A stretch of DNA of 64,000 nt, taken from positions 36,776 to 100,775 of the forward strand of contig JACDFR010000008.1 in the NCBI GenBank assembly GCA_013815685.1, read 5' to 3'. The notes beneath the pieces are model-generated. The model did not search any database. It saw only the letters and a list, made by a program, of their open reading frames with translations, and was not told the DNA's origin. Position numbers and translations under genes: made by a program. This DNA comes from Ramlibacter sp. Lineage in GTDB: Bacteria; Pseudomonadota; Gammaproteobacteria; Burkholderiales; Burkholderiaceae_C. This document shows, piece by piece, positions 46,595 through 57,007 of this stretch (positions are counted from its first letter, which is position 1; the number at the start of each line of letters is the position of its first letter).

Positions 46595-47852
46595 CCGCCG
46601 GCCGCATGTCCTGGCCATAGGCGCCGTATTTGCCCAGTTCCCACTTGGCGATGGCATTGCGGTGGACTTCGTCAGGACCATCCGCAAAGCGCAGGGTGCG
46701 CGCGCCCGCGTAGGCCGACGCCAGCGGAAAGTCGCCGCTGACGCCGCCGCCGCCGTGTACCTGCATGGCCCAGTCGATGACCTGGCAGGCCATGTTCGGC
46801 GCCACGACCTTGATCATCGCGATCTCGTTCTTGGCCACCTTGTTGCCGGCCATGTCCATCAGCCATGCGGCCTTGAGCGTCAGCAGGCGTGCCATGTCGA
46901 TCTGGCAGCGCGCTTCGGCGATGCGCTCCTGCGTCACCGTTTGCTGCGCCACCGCCTTGCCGAATGCAACGCGCGACAGGGCGCGCTTGCACATCAGCTC
47001 GAGCGCGCGTTCGGCCAGGCCGATCAGGCGCATGCAGTGGTGGATGCGCCCGGGGCCCAGGCGACCCTGGGCGATCTCGAAGCCACGGCCCTCGCCGAGC
47101 AGCATGTTGTCGGCCGGCACGCGCACGTTCTCGAAGTACATCTCGACGTGGCCGTGCGGCGCGTCGTCGTAGCCGAAAACCGAAAGCGGCCGGACGATGC
47201 GGATGCCCCGGGTATCGGCGGGCACGATGATCATGCTCTGCTGCGAATGCCGGGGCGCTTCCGGATCGGTCTTGCCCATCGTGATGAAGACCGCGCAACG
47301 CGGATCGGCCGCGCCGGAGATCCACCACTTGTGGCCGTTGATCACGTACTCGTCGCCTTGCCGTTCGATGCGCGTGGAAATGTTGGTCGCGTCCGAAGAG
47401 GCCACTTCAGGCTCGGTCATCGCGAAGGCCGAGCGGATCTGTCCTTCCAGCAAAGGCTTGAGCCAGCGGGCCTTGATGGCCTCGGAGCCGTACCGGGCGA
47501 TGGTTTCCATGTTGCCGGTGTCGGGCGCCGAGCAATTGAAGACTTCGCTGGACCACTGCACGCGGCCCATGATTTCCGCCAGCGGTGCATATTCCTGGTT
47601 GGTCAGGCCCGCGCCTTCGTACCCTGAGGCGGAGGCGCTGTCCACGGGCAGGAACAGATTCCACAGGCCCGCGGCGCGGGCCTTGGCCTTGAGCTTTTCG
47701 ACAGTTTGCAGCGCGGTCCACCGCTTGCCGGCTTTCGTATTGGCTTCGAGCTCGGCTTCGTACTCTTTCTCGGCCGGGTAGATGTGGTCGTCCATGAACT
47801 TCAGCAGCTTGGCCTGAAGTTCGCGGGTCGTGGGGGAGTACTCGAAGTCCAT
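46581..47852 (-). CDS. acyl-CoA dehydrogenase (ACAD10/11-like)
   Basis: 423-residue flavoprotein with the full acyl-CoA dehydrogenase fold: [35 protein letters not shown] (FAD/substrate loop), [16 protein letters not shown], and the C-terminal [16 protein letters not shown] with [13 protein letters not shown]. This start ([20 protein letters not shown]) and length are those of the group related to human ACAD10/11. It follows, after 34 bp, a kinase-like gene of the type fused to the dehydrogenase in ACAD10/11. The pair may act on 4-hydroxyacyl-CoA by phosphorylation and elimination (inference from characterised homologues). Confidence 0.9.
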   Translation of the reverse strand: MDFEYSPTTRELQAKLLKFMDDHIYPAEKEYEAELEANTKAGKRWTALQTVEKLKAKARAAGLWNLFLPVDSASASGYEGAGLTNQEYAPLAEIMGRVQWSSEVFNCSAPDTGNMETIARYGSEAIKARWLKPLLEGQIRSAFAMTEPEVASSDATNISTRIERQGDEYVINGHKWWISGAADPRCAVFITMGKTDPEAPRHSQQSMIIVPADTRGIRIVRPLSVFGYDDAPHGHVEMYFENVRVPADNMLLGEGRGFEIAQGRLGPGRIHHCMRLIGLAERALELMCKRALSRVAFGKAVAQQTVTQERIAEARCQIDMARLLTLKAAWLMDMAGNKVAKNEIAMIKVVAPNMACQVIDWAMQVHGGGGVSGDFPLASAYAGARTLRFADGPDEVHRNAIAKWELGKYGAYGQDMRPAVTRG

Positions 47853-47886
47853 ATGTCTTTTCCTTGGGGGTGTTGCTGTCGGGCGA

Positions 47887-48972
47887 TCAGGCTTTCTGGG
47901 CGAATCCCCACGCCAGTTCGGCCATGGGCCGCGCGCTCGCGCCCGAAACCGCCGCCTGCGCGCTCGAGGCCGTGCCGTCTTCGACCCGCTTGGCGATTCC
48001 TTGCAGGATCGCGGCGATCCTGAACATGTTGTAGGCCATGTAGAAATTCCAGTCGGGCCGCAGGGCCTCGGGTGTGGTCAGGCCCGTGCGCCGGCAGTAG
48101 CGGCGGATGTATTCGTCTTCGGGGGGTATGCCCAGCGCCGCATGGTCGAGCCCGCCGATGCCCCGGAACGAGCTGTGCGGAATGTGCCAGGTCATGCAGT
48201 GGTAGCTGAAGTCGGCCAACGGGTGTCCGAGCGTGGACAGTTCCCAGTCGAGCACGGCGATGACTCGCGGCTCGCCGGGATGGAACATCAGGTTGTCCAG
48301 GCGATAGTCTCCGTGGACGATCGACACCCGGCTTTCGTCGCGCGCCCCTGCCGGAATATGGGCCGGCAGCCATTCGATCAGCTTGTCCATCTCCGGGATG
48401 GGTTGGGTGATCGAGGCGACGTACTGCCTGCTCCACCGCCCGATCTGCCGGTCGAAGTAATTGCCCTGCTTGCCGTAGCCGGCCAGCCCTCGGTCGGCGT
48501 ACTTCACGGTATGCAAAGCCGAGATGACCCGATTCATCTCGTCATAAATTTCTCCGCGCTGGCCCGGACTCATTCCCGGCAAGGCCTGGTCCCACAGCAC
48601 GCGGCCCTGCATGAACTCCATGACATAGAAGGCGCGGCCGATCACGGCCTCGTCCTCGCACAGGCAGTGCATCCGCGGCACGGGCACGCCGGTGCCGGCC
48701 AGGCCGCGCATCACGGCGAATTCGCGCTCCACGGCGTGCGCCGACGGCAGCAGCTTCGCGACCGCCGCAGGCTTGGACCGCATGACATAACTGGCCGTGG
48801 GGGTGACCAGCTTGTAGGTGGGATTGGACTGCCCGCCTTTGAACATCTCGACCGTCAGCGGGCCGGCGAAGCCTTCCAGGTTCTGTTCCAGCCAGGCCGT
48901 GAGGGCGCCGGTATCGAAGGCGTGCTTGCCGGAAACCGGCCTGGTGCCGATGAAGTGATCGTATTGAGCCAT
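47887..48972 (-). CDS. aminoglycoside-phosphotransferase-fold kinase (ACAD10/LvaA-like)
   Basis: 361 residues of the APH/choline kinase fold. The nucleotide loop [10 protein letters not shown] is at about residues 46-55, the catalytic loop [15 protein letters not shown] at about 215-230 and the metal-binding [15 protein letters not shown] follows. This subgroup occurs beside or fused to acyl-CoA dehydrogenases and has been shown to phosphorylate hydroxyacyl-CoA rather than antibiotics. Its ATG abuts the TAG of the Crp/Fnr gene, so the three genes probably form one operon. Confidence 0.87.
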   Translation of the reverse strand: MAQYDHFIGTRPVSGKHAFDTGALTAWLEQNLEGFAGPLTVEMFKGGQSNPTYKLVTPTASYVMRSKPAAVAKLLPSAHAVEREFAVMRGLAGTGVPVPRMHCLCEDEAVIGRAFYVMEFMQGRVLWDQALPGMSPGQRGEIYDEMNRVISALHTVKYADRGLAGYGKQGNYFDRQIGRWSRQYVASITQPIPEMDKLIEWLPAHIPAGARDESRVSIVHGDYRLDNLMFHPGEPRVIAVLDWELSTLGHPLADFSYHCMTWHIPHSSFRGIGGLDHAALGIPPEDEYIRRYCRRTGLTTPEALRPDWNFYMAYNMFRIAAILQGIAKRVEDGTASSAQAAVSGASARPMAELAWGFAQKA

Positions 48973-49692
48973 CTAATTGTCAGCTTCGATGATGCGCATC
49001 AGCGCTTCGCGATTGCGCACCACCAGCCCGCCCGGCTCGATGCGGATCACATCTTCGCGCTCCATGGCCTTGAGCTCCTGGTTCACGCGCTGGCGCGAGG
49101 CACCCAGAAGCTGAGCCAGTTCTTCCTGCGCGAGGTGCAATCCGATGCGCACCTCCCTTCCGTCGGACAGCGAGGGGACGCCGTAGCTGCGTACCAGGTG
49201 CGTCAGCTGCTTGGCAAGCCGGGCCCGCAAGGGCAGGGTGTTCAGGTCCTCCACCAGGCCGAACAGTTGGCGGATGCGCCGCGCGTGCAGCCGCAACATC
49301 GCTTCGTACAGCTCGACATGCTGGCTGAGGATCTTGCGCAGGTCGCCGCGGGCCACGCACAGAATGGTGGACTCCCCATGCGCATAGGCATCGTGGGTGC
49401 GCCGCTCGCCGTCGAAGATCGCCACATCGCCGAACCAGATGCCCGGCTCCACATACGTCAGCGTGACCTGCTTGCCGGAAATGGAAGTCGAACTCACCCG
49501 CACGGCGCCCTTGGCGCAGGCGATCCACTCTTCGGGCGCGTCGCCGCGCGCAGCGATGAGTTCGCCGTCCTTGTAGCGTTTGACGTAGGCGCATCGGAGG
49601 ATGTCGTGCCGCAGTGAGGGTGACAGTGATGAAAACCAGCGACCCGAATTGATCGCCGCTCGCTCTTCGATGTTAAGAATCGGATCCTCCAT
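48973..49692 (-). CDS. Crp/Fnr family transcriptional regulator
   Basis: 239 residues: a cyclic-nucleotide-binding-like beta barrel at about 15-130 (GELIAARGDAPEEWIACAKGAVRVSS, GIWFGDVAIFDG) and a winged helix at about 160-230 (LHLAQEELAQLLGASRQRVNQELKAME). The N terminus lacks the four cysteines of FNR, and the phosphate-binding RE-S segment of Crp is altered, so the ligand is unclear. It is first in an operon with the kinase-like and ACAD genes and may control them. Confidence 0.9.
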   Translation of the reverse strand: MEDPILNIEERAAINSGRWFSSLSPSLRHDILRCAYVKRYKDGELIAARGDAPEEWIACAKGAVRVSSTSISGKQVTLTYVEPGIWFGDVAIFDGERRTHDAYAHGESTILCVARGDLRKILSQHVELYEAMLRLHARRIRQLFGLVEDLNTLPLRARLAKQLTHLVRSYGVPSLSDGREVRIGLHLAQEELAQLLGASRQRVNQELKAMEREDVIRIEPGGLVVRNREALMRIIEADN

Positions 49693-49756
49693 GATCTGTC
49701 GTTTCAGTGACTGTAGGCGCGCTCATTGTCGCGTGGGTGACCCGATGGGGTACGGA

Positions 49757-50536
49757 CTACTCATAGTGGGGCGGCTGCTTCGCCAGGAACGCGGCGATGC
49801 CGATGCCCGCGTTGGGATGATGCAGATTTCGCACGAAATGATCCCGCTCTGCGCCGAGGTGCTTGCTTAGCATGGAGCCCGCCGCCTCGTTCATCAGCTC
49901 CTTGATGCTGGCGAGCGCGTTGGGCGCGCGCGCATTCAGGCGCTCCGCCAAAGCCAGAGCCTCTTCCAGCGCGCGTCCCGTCCCGGCGATCCGGTTCACC
50001 ACACCCAGTTCCTGCAACCGTACGGCGCCGACCCGCTCGCCGCCCATGAGCAACTCACTGACCAGCTGGCGCGGCAGCGCTTGCGACAGGCTCCAGCTCG
50101 CGCCTCCATCGGGCGACAGTGCGACGTTGCTATAGGCCATCACAAAAAAAGCATCGTCGGCGGCTACGATCAGGTCACAGGCCAATGCGAGCGAAAAGCC
50201 GGCCCCCGCCGCCGCCCCTTCCACGGCTGCGATCACGGGCTTGGGAAAGGTGCGGATCGCTTCGATCCAGCTGTGCAGGCCGTCGTTGCTTTGCGCCTGG
50301 ACCTCCGGCGGCTGATGCCGGTTGGCCTCCAGCCGCTGCAGGTCGCCGCCGGCGCAGAACGTGGCGCCCTCGCCGGCGATCACCACGCTGCGCACGTCGG
50401 CGCTGCTCTCGGCCACGCTCAACGCTTCCACGCCCGCCGCGTACATCTGCGGGCCCAGGGCATTCCGGTGCTCGGGGTTGCTGAGAGTCAGGACCATGGT
50501 GCGGCCGTTCGACGTGCTCTTGAGTTGGGCGGTCAT
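49757..50536 (-). CDS. enoyl-CoA hydratase/isomerase family protein
   Basis: 259-residue crotonase. The oxyanion-hole segments GEGATFCAGGDLQRLE (about residues 55-70) and AVEGAAAGAGFSLALACDLIVAADDA (about 103-128) are intact, followed by SNVALSPDGGASW with an Asp in place of one of the usual glutamates. The start at 50534-50536 overlaps the stop of the dehydrogenase gene as ATGA. Together they could hydrate and oxidise an enoyl-CoA such as 2,3-dehydroadipyl-CoA from aromatic degradation, but the substrate is not shown. Confidence 0.9.
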   Translation of the reverse strand: MTAQLKSTSNGRTMVLTLSNPEHRNALGPQMYAAGVEALSVAESSADVRSVVIAGEGATFCAGGDLQRLEANRHQPPEVQAQSNDGLHSWIEAIRTFPKPVIAAVEGAAAGAGFSLALACDLIVAADDAFFVMAYSNVALSPDGGASWSLSQALPRQLVSELLMGGERVGAVRLQELGVVNRIAGTGRALEEALALAERLNARAPNALASIKELMNEAAGSMLSKHLGAERDHFVRNLHHPNAGIGIAAFLAKQPPHYE

Positions 50537-52053
50537 TTTTCTTCCTGCAAAAGAGACAGGCCGATCGCACCGCGGCGGCGCAGCCACGGGCTGGGGCGAT
50601 AGCGCGGATCGCCGTACACGGTCTGCATGTTGAACAACACCTCCAGCACGTTGGTCGGTCCCCAGCGGTCGCCCATGGCCAGCGGCCCCAGCGGATAGCC
50701 CAGGCCCAGCGTGACCGCCGTTTCCAGGTCCTTGGGGCTGCATATTCCCTGCTGGCAGATATCGGCGGCGATGTTCACGATGGTCGCCACCACGCGTTGC
50801 GTCACGAAGCCGCCCGAATCGCGGATCACGCTCACGGCCTTGCCATCGCGGGCAAAGAGCGAATGCGCCGCATCGCGCATGTCGGCGCGGGTGGCCGGGT
50901 TGGTGGCCAGCACCCGGCGCCGGGTCGCCGCGTCGTCGATCAGCATGTCGATCCCTACCGTGCGGGCCGGATCGAGCCGCTCCACCACCGCGACAGTGGT
51001 GACATCGAATCCGAGCGGGGCCACCAGCGTCAGCGCCTGGGGGGAGGGGGATTGCCCCGTCTCGATCCTGGCCCCCAGGTCCTTGAGCAGCTGATAGAGC
51101 TCCGTGCGGCGGGCGGCGCGGGTGGACACCCAGACCGGTGGAGTTTCGCCCGGCGTCGGCACTGCGGGCTCCGGCGGGATCTGCGCCTTGCCGTCGACGT
51201 AGCGATAAAAGCCTTCGCCGGCCTTCTTGCCGACCAGGCCGCCGGCGAGCCGCTGGGCCGTAATGACACTGGGCCGGTACCGCGGCTCGTCGTAGTACTG
51301 CCGGTAAACCGATTCCATTACCGGGTGCGACACGTCCAGAGCCGTCAAGTCCATCAATTCGAAAGGGCCGAGCTTGAAGCCGACCTGGTCCTTCAGGATC
51401 CGGTCGATGGTGGCGAAGTCCGCCACACCTTCTCCCGCCACACGCAAGCCCTCGGTGCCGTAGCCGCGGCCGGCGTGGTTGACGATGAAGCCGGGCGTGT
51501 CCTGGGCCTGCACCGGCGTATGGCCCATCTGCCTGGCGTAGGCCGCCAGGTCGATGCAGACGGCCGGATCGGTCTTCAGGCCCGCGATCACTTCCACCAC
51601 CTTCATCAGCGGTACCGGGTTGAAGAAATGGTAGCCCGCGAACTGCCGCGGCCGCTTCAGCCCCGCAGCGATCGCAGTCACCGACAACGACGACGTGTTG
51701 GTAACGAGTACCGCAGCCGGCCCGACAATGGATTCCAGTTCGGCAAACAGCGCCTTCTTGACGTCCAGGCGCTCGACCACGGCCTCGACCACCAGGTCGC
51801 AGTCGGCCAGTGCCTGCAGGCTGCCGGCGGCCTGCAGCCGCGTTTTGCAGGCCCGTGCCTCGGGTTCATCGATGCGGCCTTTTTCGATCAGGCGGTCCCA
51901 CTGGGCGAAGAGTTCGTCGCGCGCTTTGGCGATGGCCTCGGGCTGGGTGTCGTAGAGCTTGACGGTGCTGCCGGCTTGAGCCGCGATCTGTGCGATGCCT
52001 CGGCCCATGGCGCCCGCGCCAACGACGCCCACGGTGATGTAGGTAGGAGTCAT
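50533..52053 (-). CDS. 3-hydroxyacyl-CoA dehydrogenase (PaaH/PaaC type)
   Basis: 506 residues, the length of the two-C-terminal-domain type. The NAD motif GVVGAGAMGRGIAQIAA is at about 8-24, LVTNTSSLSVTAIA and GYHFFNPVPLMKVVEVI contain the catalytic His, and QDTPGFIVNHAGRGYGTEGLR ends the first part. A second 3HCDH_C domain follows (GFVTQRVVATIVNIAADI). The start MTPTYITVG at 52051-52053 is set by the Rossmann fold. This type oxidises 3-hydroxyadipyl-CoA in phenylacetate and box pathways, so a role below BoxC is possible. Confidence 0.9.
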   Translation of the reverse strand: MTPTYITVGVVGAGAMGRGIAQIAAQAGSTVKLYDTQPEAIAKARDELFAQWDRLIEKGRIDEPEARACKTRLQAAGSLQALADCDLVVEAVVERLDVKKALFAELESIVGPAAVLVTNTSSLSVTAIAAGLKRPRQFAGYHFFNPVPLMKVVEVIAGLKTDPAVCIDLAAYARQMGHTPVQAQDTPGFIVNHAGRGYGTEGLRVAGEGVADFATIDRILKDQVGFKLGPFELMDLTALDVSHPVMESVYRQYYDEPRYRPSVITAQRLAGGLVGKKAGEGFYRYVDGKAQIPPEPAVPTPGETPPVWVSTRAARRTELYQLLKDLGARIETGQSPSPQALTLVAPLGFDVTTVAVVERLDPARTVGIDMLIDDAATRRRVLATNPATRADMRDAAHSLFARDGKAVSVIRDSGGFVTQRVVATIVNIAADICQQGICSPKDLETAVTLGLGYPLGPLAMGDRWGPTNVLEVLFNMQTVYGDPRYRPSPWLRRRGAIGLSLLQEEK

Positions 52054-52075
52054 TCCCCGATTATCCTGTAGGCGA

Positions 52076-52240
52076 TCAGCGGCGATGCGTGCCTTGAAAG
52101 TAGGTGGCCCATGCACTCACGCCCATGGCCAGTACCAGGCCCGCGAAGCCGGCCCAATGCAGCATGTCGATTCCGTTGCGGGTGATCATCCAGCCGCCGC
52201 TCGCGGCGCCGATGCGGTCGTTTGGATTCACGGCCGGCAC
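52076..52240 (-). CDS. small single-helix membrane protein (hypothetical)
   Basis: A 54-codon frame with GTG start (52238-52240, or 52229-52231 for 51 residues) and TGA at 52076-52078. It encodes a polar start (VNPNDRIGAASGGWMITRNG) and one clear membrane segment, DMLHWAGFAGLVLAMGVSAW, followed by a basic end (FQGTHRR). There is no ATG and no strong ribosome site. The hydrophobic helix with positive C terminus makes coding plausible. It sits between the D-2-hydroxyacid dehydrogenase and 3-hydroxyacyl-CoA dehydrogenase genes on the same strand. No family is recognised. Confidence 0.45.
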   Translation of the reverse strand: MPAVNPNDRIGAASGGWMITRNGIDMLHWAGFAGLVLAMGVSAWATYFQGTHRR

Positions 52241-52274
52241 GGTGGCTGCATCAGGTCGGCGCAGCGCCTAGCGC

Positions 52275-53282
52275 CTAGCGCCTGACCTGCAGCGCACCGG
52301 GATTGACGATGTTCGTGGGCGTTCCCCTGATGAAATTGACTACGTTATCAAAGGCTGCCCCGAAGTACATCTCGTAGCTGTCCAATTCCACGTACCCGAT
52401 GTGCGGGGTGCAGATGCAGTTTTCCAGTCGCAGCAGGGCGTGGCCTTGCAGGATCGGCTCGCTCTCGAACACATCGACGGCGGCCATGCCGGGCCGGCCG
52501 CGGTTGAGAGCGGCGATCAAGGCATCGGGCGCGATCAGCTCCGCGCGGGAGGTGTTGACCAGCAACGACGTGGGCTTCATGCGGCCCAGGTCTTCCAGGG
52601 TGACGATCCCGGCGGTCTCGTCGGACAGGCGCAGGTGCAGGCTGAGGATATCGCTTTGCGAAAACACTTCCTCGCGGGTCGTCGCCGCCTGCATGCCATC
52701 GGCGACAGCTTGTTCGCGGGCGGCCTGACTGCCCCAGACCAGCACCTGCATGCCGAAGGCCTTGCCATAGCCGGCCACCAGCTGGCCCACCCTGCCATAG
52801 CCCCATATGCCCAAGGTCCTCCCCCGCAGAACCACCCCCAGCCCGAAGTTCGGGGGCATCGAAGCCGACTTCATGCCCGACTGCTGCCAGCCGCCATGCT
52901 TGAGCGTACTGATGTACTGCGGCAGGCGCCTCATCGCCGCCATGATCAAGGCCCAGGTCAGTTCGGCGGGCGCAACGGGCGAGCCCACGCCCTCGGCCAC
53001 CGCGATCCCGCGCTCGGTACAAGCCTGCACATCGACATGGGCCCCGACCCGTCCGGTCTGCGCGATCATCCGCAGGCGCGGCAGTTTCTCCAGGAGCTGC
53101 CGGGTCATGTGGGTGCGCTCGCGGATGAGGACGATGACGTCCGCGTCGCGTAGCCGCACGGACAGCTGGCCGATCCCCTTGACGGTGTTCGTGTAGACCT
53201 TGGCGGGGTAGGCTTCGAGCTTGGAGGCGCAGCGAAGCTTGCGCACCGCGTCCTGGTAATCGTCGAGGATCACAATGTTCAT
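52275..53282 (-). CDS. D-2-hydroxyacid dehydrogenase family protein
   Basis: 335-residue NAD-dependent enzyme of the phosphoglycerate dehydrogenase fold. It shows TGRVGAHVDVQACTERGIAV, the Rossmann motif LGIWGYGRVGQLVAGYGKAFG (about residues 162-182), LLVNTSRAELI with the catalytic Arg, AVDVFESEP with the Glu, and CTPHIGYVE with the His. The start MNIVILDDYQ at 53280-53282 is chosen because the upstream frame has no similarity. The substrate is unknown. It is divergent from the DUF1993 gene, 92 bp apart. Confidence 0.9.
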   Translation of the reverse strand: MNIVILDDYQDAVRKLRCASKLEAYPAKVYTNTVKGIGQLSVRLRDADVIVLIRERTHMTRQLLEKLPRLRMIAQTGRVGAHVDVQACTERGIAVAEGVGSPVAPAELTWALIMAAMRRLPQYISTLKHGGWQQSGMKSASMPPNFGLGVVLRGRTLGIWGYGRVGQLVAGYGKAFGMQVLVWGSQAAREQAVADGMQAATTREEVFSQSDILSLHLRLSDETAGIVTLEDLGRMKPTSLLVNTSRAELIAPDALIAALNRGRPGMAAVDVFESEPILQGHALLRLENCICTPHIGYVELDSYEMYFGAAFDNVVNFIRGTPTNIVNPGALQVRR

Positions 53283-53374
53283 GGCCTGAATTGTGCCCGG
53301 CCCGCGGAATGCCCGCCTGCAGACTTGGCCCGACGCCGCTAGCATCGGGTTTTCGACTGTTACCAGGAGTTCCA

Positions 53375-53890
53375 ATGGCGATTTCGATGTCTTCCGCGAG
53401 CTTGCCCGTTTTCAAGGCAATGCTGGGCAACCTGACTCACCTCCTCGACAAGGGCCAAGCCCACGTCGAGGCTCGGAAACTGGATCCGGCGGCCCTCCTG
53501 CAGTTCCGGCTGGCATTGGACATGTTGCCGCTCACGCGCCAGGTGCAGATCGCGTGCGATGCGGCCAAGAACTGCATGGCGCGCGTGTCCGGTGTGGATG
53601 CGCCGCGATTCGAGGACAACGAAGCCAGCTTTCCCGAGTTGAGGGCGCGCATCCAGAAGACGCTGGACTATCTTGAAAAAGTGCCAGGCGACAGCCTGGA
53701 CGGTAGGGAGGAGAACGATGTCGTCGTTCCGGTCGGCCGGGACGGCACCCGAACGATGAAAGCCGAGGCTTACCTGAAGCATTGGGCCCTGCCCAACTTT
53801 TACTTTCACATCACAATGGCATATGCCATCTTGCGCCACAACGGCGTCGAGCTGGGCAAATCCGACTACCTCGCCGGCAAGAAGACCTAG
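53375..53890 (+). CDS. DUF1993 domain-containing protein
   Basis: 171-residue DUF1993 (DinB-like four-helix) protein. The start MAISMSSASLPVFKAMLGNL lies 6 bp behind an AGGAG site. Family features are LTHLLDKGQAHVEARKLD, LALDMLPLTRQVQIACDAAK and the end LPNFYFHITMAYAILRHNGVELGKSDYLAG with conserved His residues. The function is unknown; DinB-type folds often bind metal through His. It ends overlapping by 4 bp the convergent small gene. Confidence 0.88.
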   Translation: MAISMSSASLPVFKAMLGNLTHLLDKGQAHVEARKLDPAALLQFRLALDMLPLTRQVQIACDAAKNCMARVSGVDAPRFEDNEASFPELRARIQKTLDYLEKVPGDSLDGREENDVVVPVGRDGTRTMKAEAYLKHWALPNFYFHITMAYAILRHNGVELGKSDYLAGKKT

Positions 53891-54165
53891 CCGGCCGCCG
53901 CTTCAAGCTCGGCCAGGCGGTCGAGCTCGGCGCAAACGTCGGCCATCCGGCCGGAGATCACCATGCGCCCAGCGCCCGAACGCGGCTGGCAGGCATCGAC
54001 CACCCGAACCACGCGCAGCGGTTTGCTCGCGAAGGGTCGTGGCACCGGCGCGGCGAGCGCCACGGCGCACCCGCTCGTATCCCGACGCGGCCCACCCGCC
54101 AGCCAACCGATCAGTGATTGCAGCGGCGCCAGCAGGCCACTGAAGCCGAACAACGTGATTCCCAT
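53887..54165 (-). CDS. conserved hypothetical protein
   Basis: 92 residues from MGITLFGFSGLLAPLQSLIG, preceded by a strong AAGGAGA site 5 bp upstream, which makes this start likely. The N terminus is hydrophobic (about residues 3-22) and could be an anchor. The C-terminal part VRVVDACQPRSGAGRMVISGRMADVCAELDRLAELE is predicted soluble and helical at the end. No known family. It lies downstream of lexA on the same strand, 125 bp away. Confidence 0.65.
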   Translation of the reverse strand: MGITLFGFSGLLAPLQSLIGWLAGGPRRDTSGCAVALAAPVPRPFASKPLRVVRVVDACQPRSGAGRMVISGRMADVCAELDRLAELEAAAG

Positions 54166-54290
54166 GCGACTCTCCTTGAACTTCAGAGTTTGAACATAGG
54201 CAGGATTGCGAACGAGACCTTCCGCAGGGTGATGGCCAGAACCCGAGTCTGTCGCCATACGCCCGCCACCTGCGGCAGGTTCGTGCAGTG

Positions 54291-54965
54291 CTACATGAGC
54301 ATGGTGTTGCGGATCAGGCCCACAGCGAGGCCTTCAATCTCGAATGGTTCGCCGGGTTCGACCACGATGGTGGGGTAGTCGGGGTTTTCGGCATGGAGCT
54401 CGATCAGGTGCTTGTTGCGGCGGAAGCGCTTGACGGTGACGTCGTCACCCAGGCGAGCGACGATGATCTGGCCGTTCTTGGCGTCTTTCGTGGCTTGCAC
54501 GGCCAGCAGGTCGCCGTCCATGATGCCGGCATCGCGCATGGACATGCCGCGCACCTTGAGCAGGTAGTCGGGCCGGCGCTGGAACAGGTTGCTTTCGACG
54601 TAATAGGTCTGGTCCACATGCTCCTGCGCGAGAATCGGCGAGCCGGCGGCGACGCGCCCGATGAGAGGCAGGACCAGTTGCGCCAGGCTTTGCAATGGCA
54701 AGGAGAATTGCTTGTTCCGGGATTCATTGATGGAACGCAAAACATCGCTCTTCAGCCGGATGCCGCGGGAGGTGCTGCTGACGAGTTCGATCACGCCCTT
54801 GCGGGCCAGCGCCTGCAGGTGTTCTTCGGCCGCGTTGGCCGATTTGAAGCCGAGTTCGGCGGCAATCTCGGCGCGCGTCGGCGGGGCCCCGGTTCGGGCA
54901 ATCGCGCTCTGGATCAGGTCCAGAATCTGCTGCTGGCGGGCGGTGAGCTTGGGTGTATCGAGCAT
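54291..54965 (-). CDS. lexA: LexA repressor
   Basis: 224-residue SOS repressor. An N-terminal winged helix ([37 protein letters not shown]) is followed by the peptidase domain with self-cleavage site A107-G108 (RVAAGSP), catalytic S142 (GMSMRDAGI) and K179 ([10 protein letters not shown]). Length is slightly above the E. coli protein (202), as usual for betaproteobacteria. Two SOS boxes stand 14 to 49 bp upstream, so it represses itself and is released when RecA stimulates cleavage. Confidence 0.96.
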   Translation of the reverse strand: MLDTPKLTARQQQILDLIQSAIARTGAPPTRAEIAAELGFKSANAAEEHLQALARKGVIELVSSTSRGIRLKSDVLRSINESRNKQFSLPLQSLAQLVLPLIGRVAAGSPILAQEHVDQTYYVESNLFQRRPDYLLKVRGMSMRDAGIMDGDLLAVQATKDAKNGQIIVARLGDDVTVKRFRRNKHLIELHAENPDYPTIVVEPGEPFEIEGLAVGLIRNTMLM

Positions 54966-54978
54966 GTTGATGCCTCCA

Positions 54979-54994
54979 CTGTCTTAATATCCAG
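54979..54994. promoter_or_regulatory. SOS box 2 (one mismatch)
   Basis: CTGTCTTAATATCCAG fits the CTGT-N8-ACAG LexA operator with one mismatch in the right half. It lies 14 bp from the lexA start and 19 bp (edge to edge repeat distance) from the perfect box at 54998. Confidence 0.7.
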
Positions 54995-54997
54995 TAT

Positions 54998-55013
54998 CTG
55001 TATTTTTAAACAG
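54998..55013. promoter_or_regulatory. SOS box 1 (perfect)
   Basis: CTGTATTTTTAAACAG is a perfect CTGT-N8-ACAG LexA operator with an AT-only centre. It lies between the divergent lexA (start 54965) and asparaginase (start 55031) genes, close enough to affect both promoters. Confidence 0.9.
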
Positions 55014-55030
55014 TTTTCGAAAGTCCGCAA

Positions 55031-55969
55031 GTGAACGGCAAAAAAATCGTGGTTCTTGGCACGGGCGGGACGATCGCAGGCACGGCGCCGGCGGCCCAGG
55101 ACAATATCGGCTATACGGCCGGGCAACTCGGCCTCGCCCAGCTGCTGGAGCCCATCGCTTCCCTCGACAAGCACCGGCTGGTCATCGAAGAAGTGGCGCG
55201 GATCGACAGCAAGGACATGGGCTTCGACACCTGGACCTGCCTCGCGCTGCGCTGTGCCCACTGGCTCGCGCAGGACGATGTGGCCGGCATCGTCATCGCC
55301 CATGGAACCGATACGCTGGAGGAAACAGCTTTTTTCCTCCAGGCGGTACTGGCGCCGGCCAAGCCCATCGTCATCACTTGCGCCATGCGTCCCGCCACGG
55401 CCCTCGCGCCCGACGGCCCGCAAAACCTGGTCGACGCGGTGGCAGTGGCTGTCGCGCCCGGTGCCTGCGGCGTGGTCGCCGTCTGCGCGGGGACCGTGCA
55501 CGGCGCCTTCGACGTCACCAAGCAGCACACCTATCGCCTGGACGCCTTCAGCTCAGGCGACGCCGGCCCGGTCGGCTATGTCGAGGAAGGGTGCATCCGG
55601 CTGTCCAGGAGCTGGCCGCAGGCGGGCACCGGCTCCATCGGCATGGTGGAGATCCTGGCTGGCGCCAGGCAGTGGCCGCGGGTCGAGATTGTCATGAGCC
55701 ACGCGGGAGCGACAGGCCGGCTTGTCGAAGCGCTGCGGGCCCAGGGCATCGATGGCTTCGTGGTTGCGGCCACGGGAAACGGCACGGTTCACCGCGAGAT
55801 CGAAGCGGCGCTGCTAGAGGCGCAGGCCGCGGGGGTGCGGGTCGTGCGCGCCAGCCGCTGCCCGCAGGGCCGCATCCTGGAGCGCCCAGGCGATGCGCTG
55901 AGGGCGGTGGCGCTCTCGCCCGTCAAGGCGCGCATCGCCTTGATGCTCGAGCTGTTCGAGGCGTGCTGA
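55031..55969 (+). CDS. L-asparaginase
   Basis: 312-residue asparaginase/glutaminase-type amidohydrolase that releases ammonia from asparagine. The catalytic threonine motifs are LGTGGTIAGTAP (about residues 9-20) and AHGTDTLEETAFFL (about 90-103), with the Lys in CAMRPATALAPDGPQ-like context. It has a GTG start; no upstream ATG fits and the SOS boxes would otherwise be inside the gene. No signal peptide is present, so it should be cytoplasmic. It is divergent from lexA with only 65 bp between. Confidence 0.9.
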   Translation: MNGKKIVVLGTGGTIAGTAPAAQDNIGYTAGQLGLAQLLEPIASLDKHRLVIEEVARIDSKDMGFDTWTCLALRCAHWLAQDDVAGIVIAHGTDTLEETAFFLQAVLAPAKPIVITCAMRPATALAPDGPQNLVDAVAVAVAPGACGVVAVCAGTVHGAFDVTKQHTYRLDAFSSGDAGPVGYVEEGCIRLSRSWPQAGTGSIGMVEILAGARQWPRVEIVMSHAGATGRLVEALRAQGIDGFVVAATGNGTVHREIEAALLEAQAAGVRVVRASRCPQGRILERPGDALRAVALSPVKARIALMLELFEAC

Positions 55970-55971
55970 AC

Positions 55972-57007
<1,036 letters not shown>

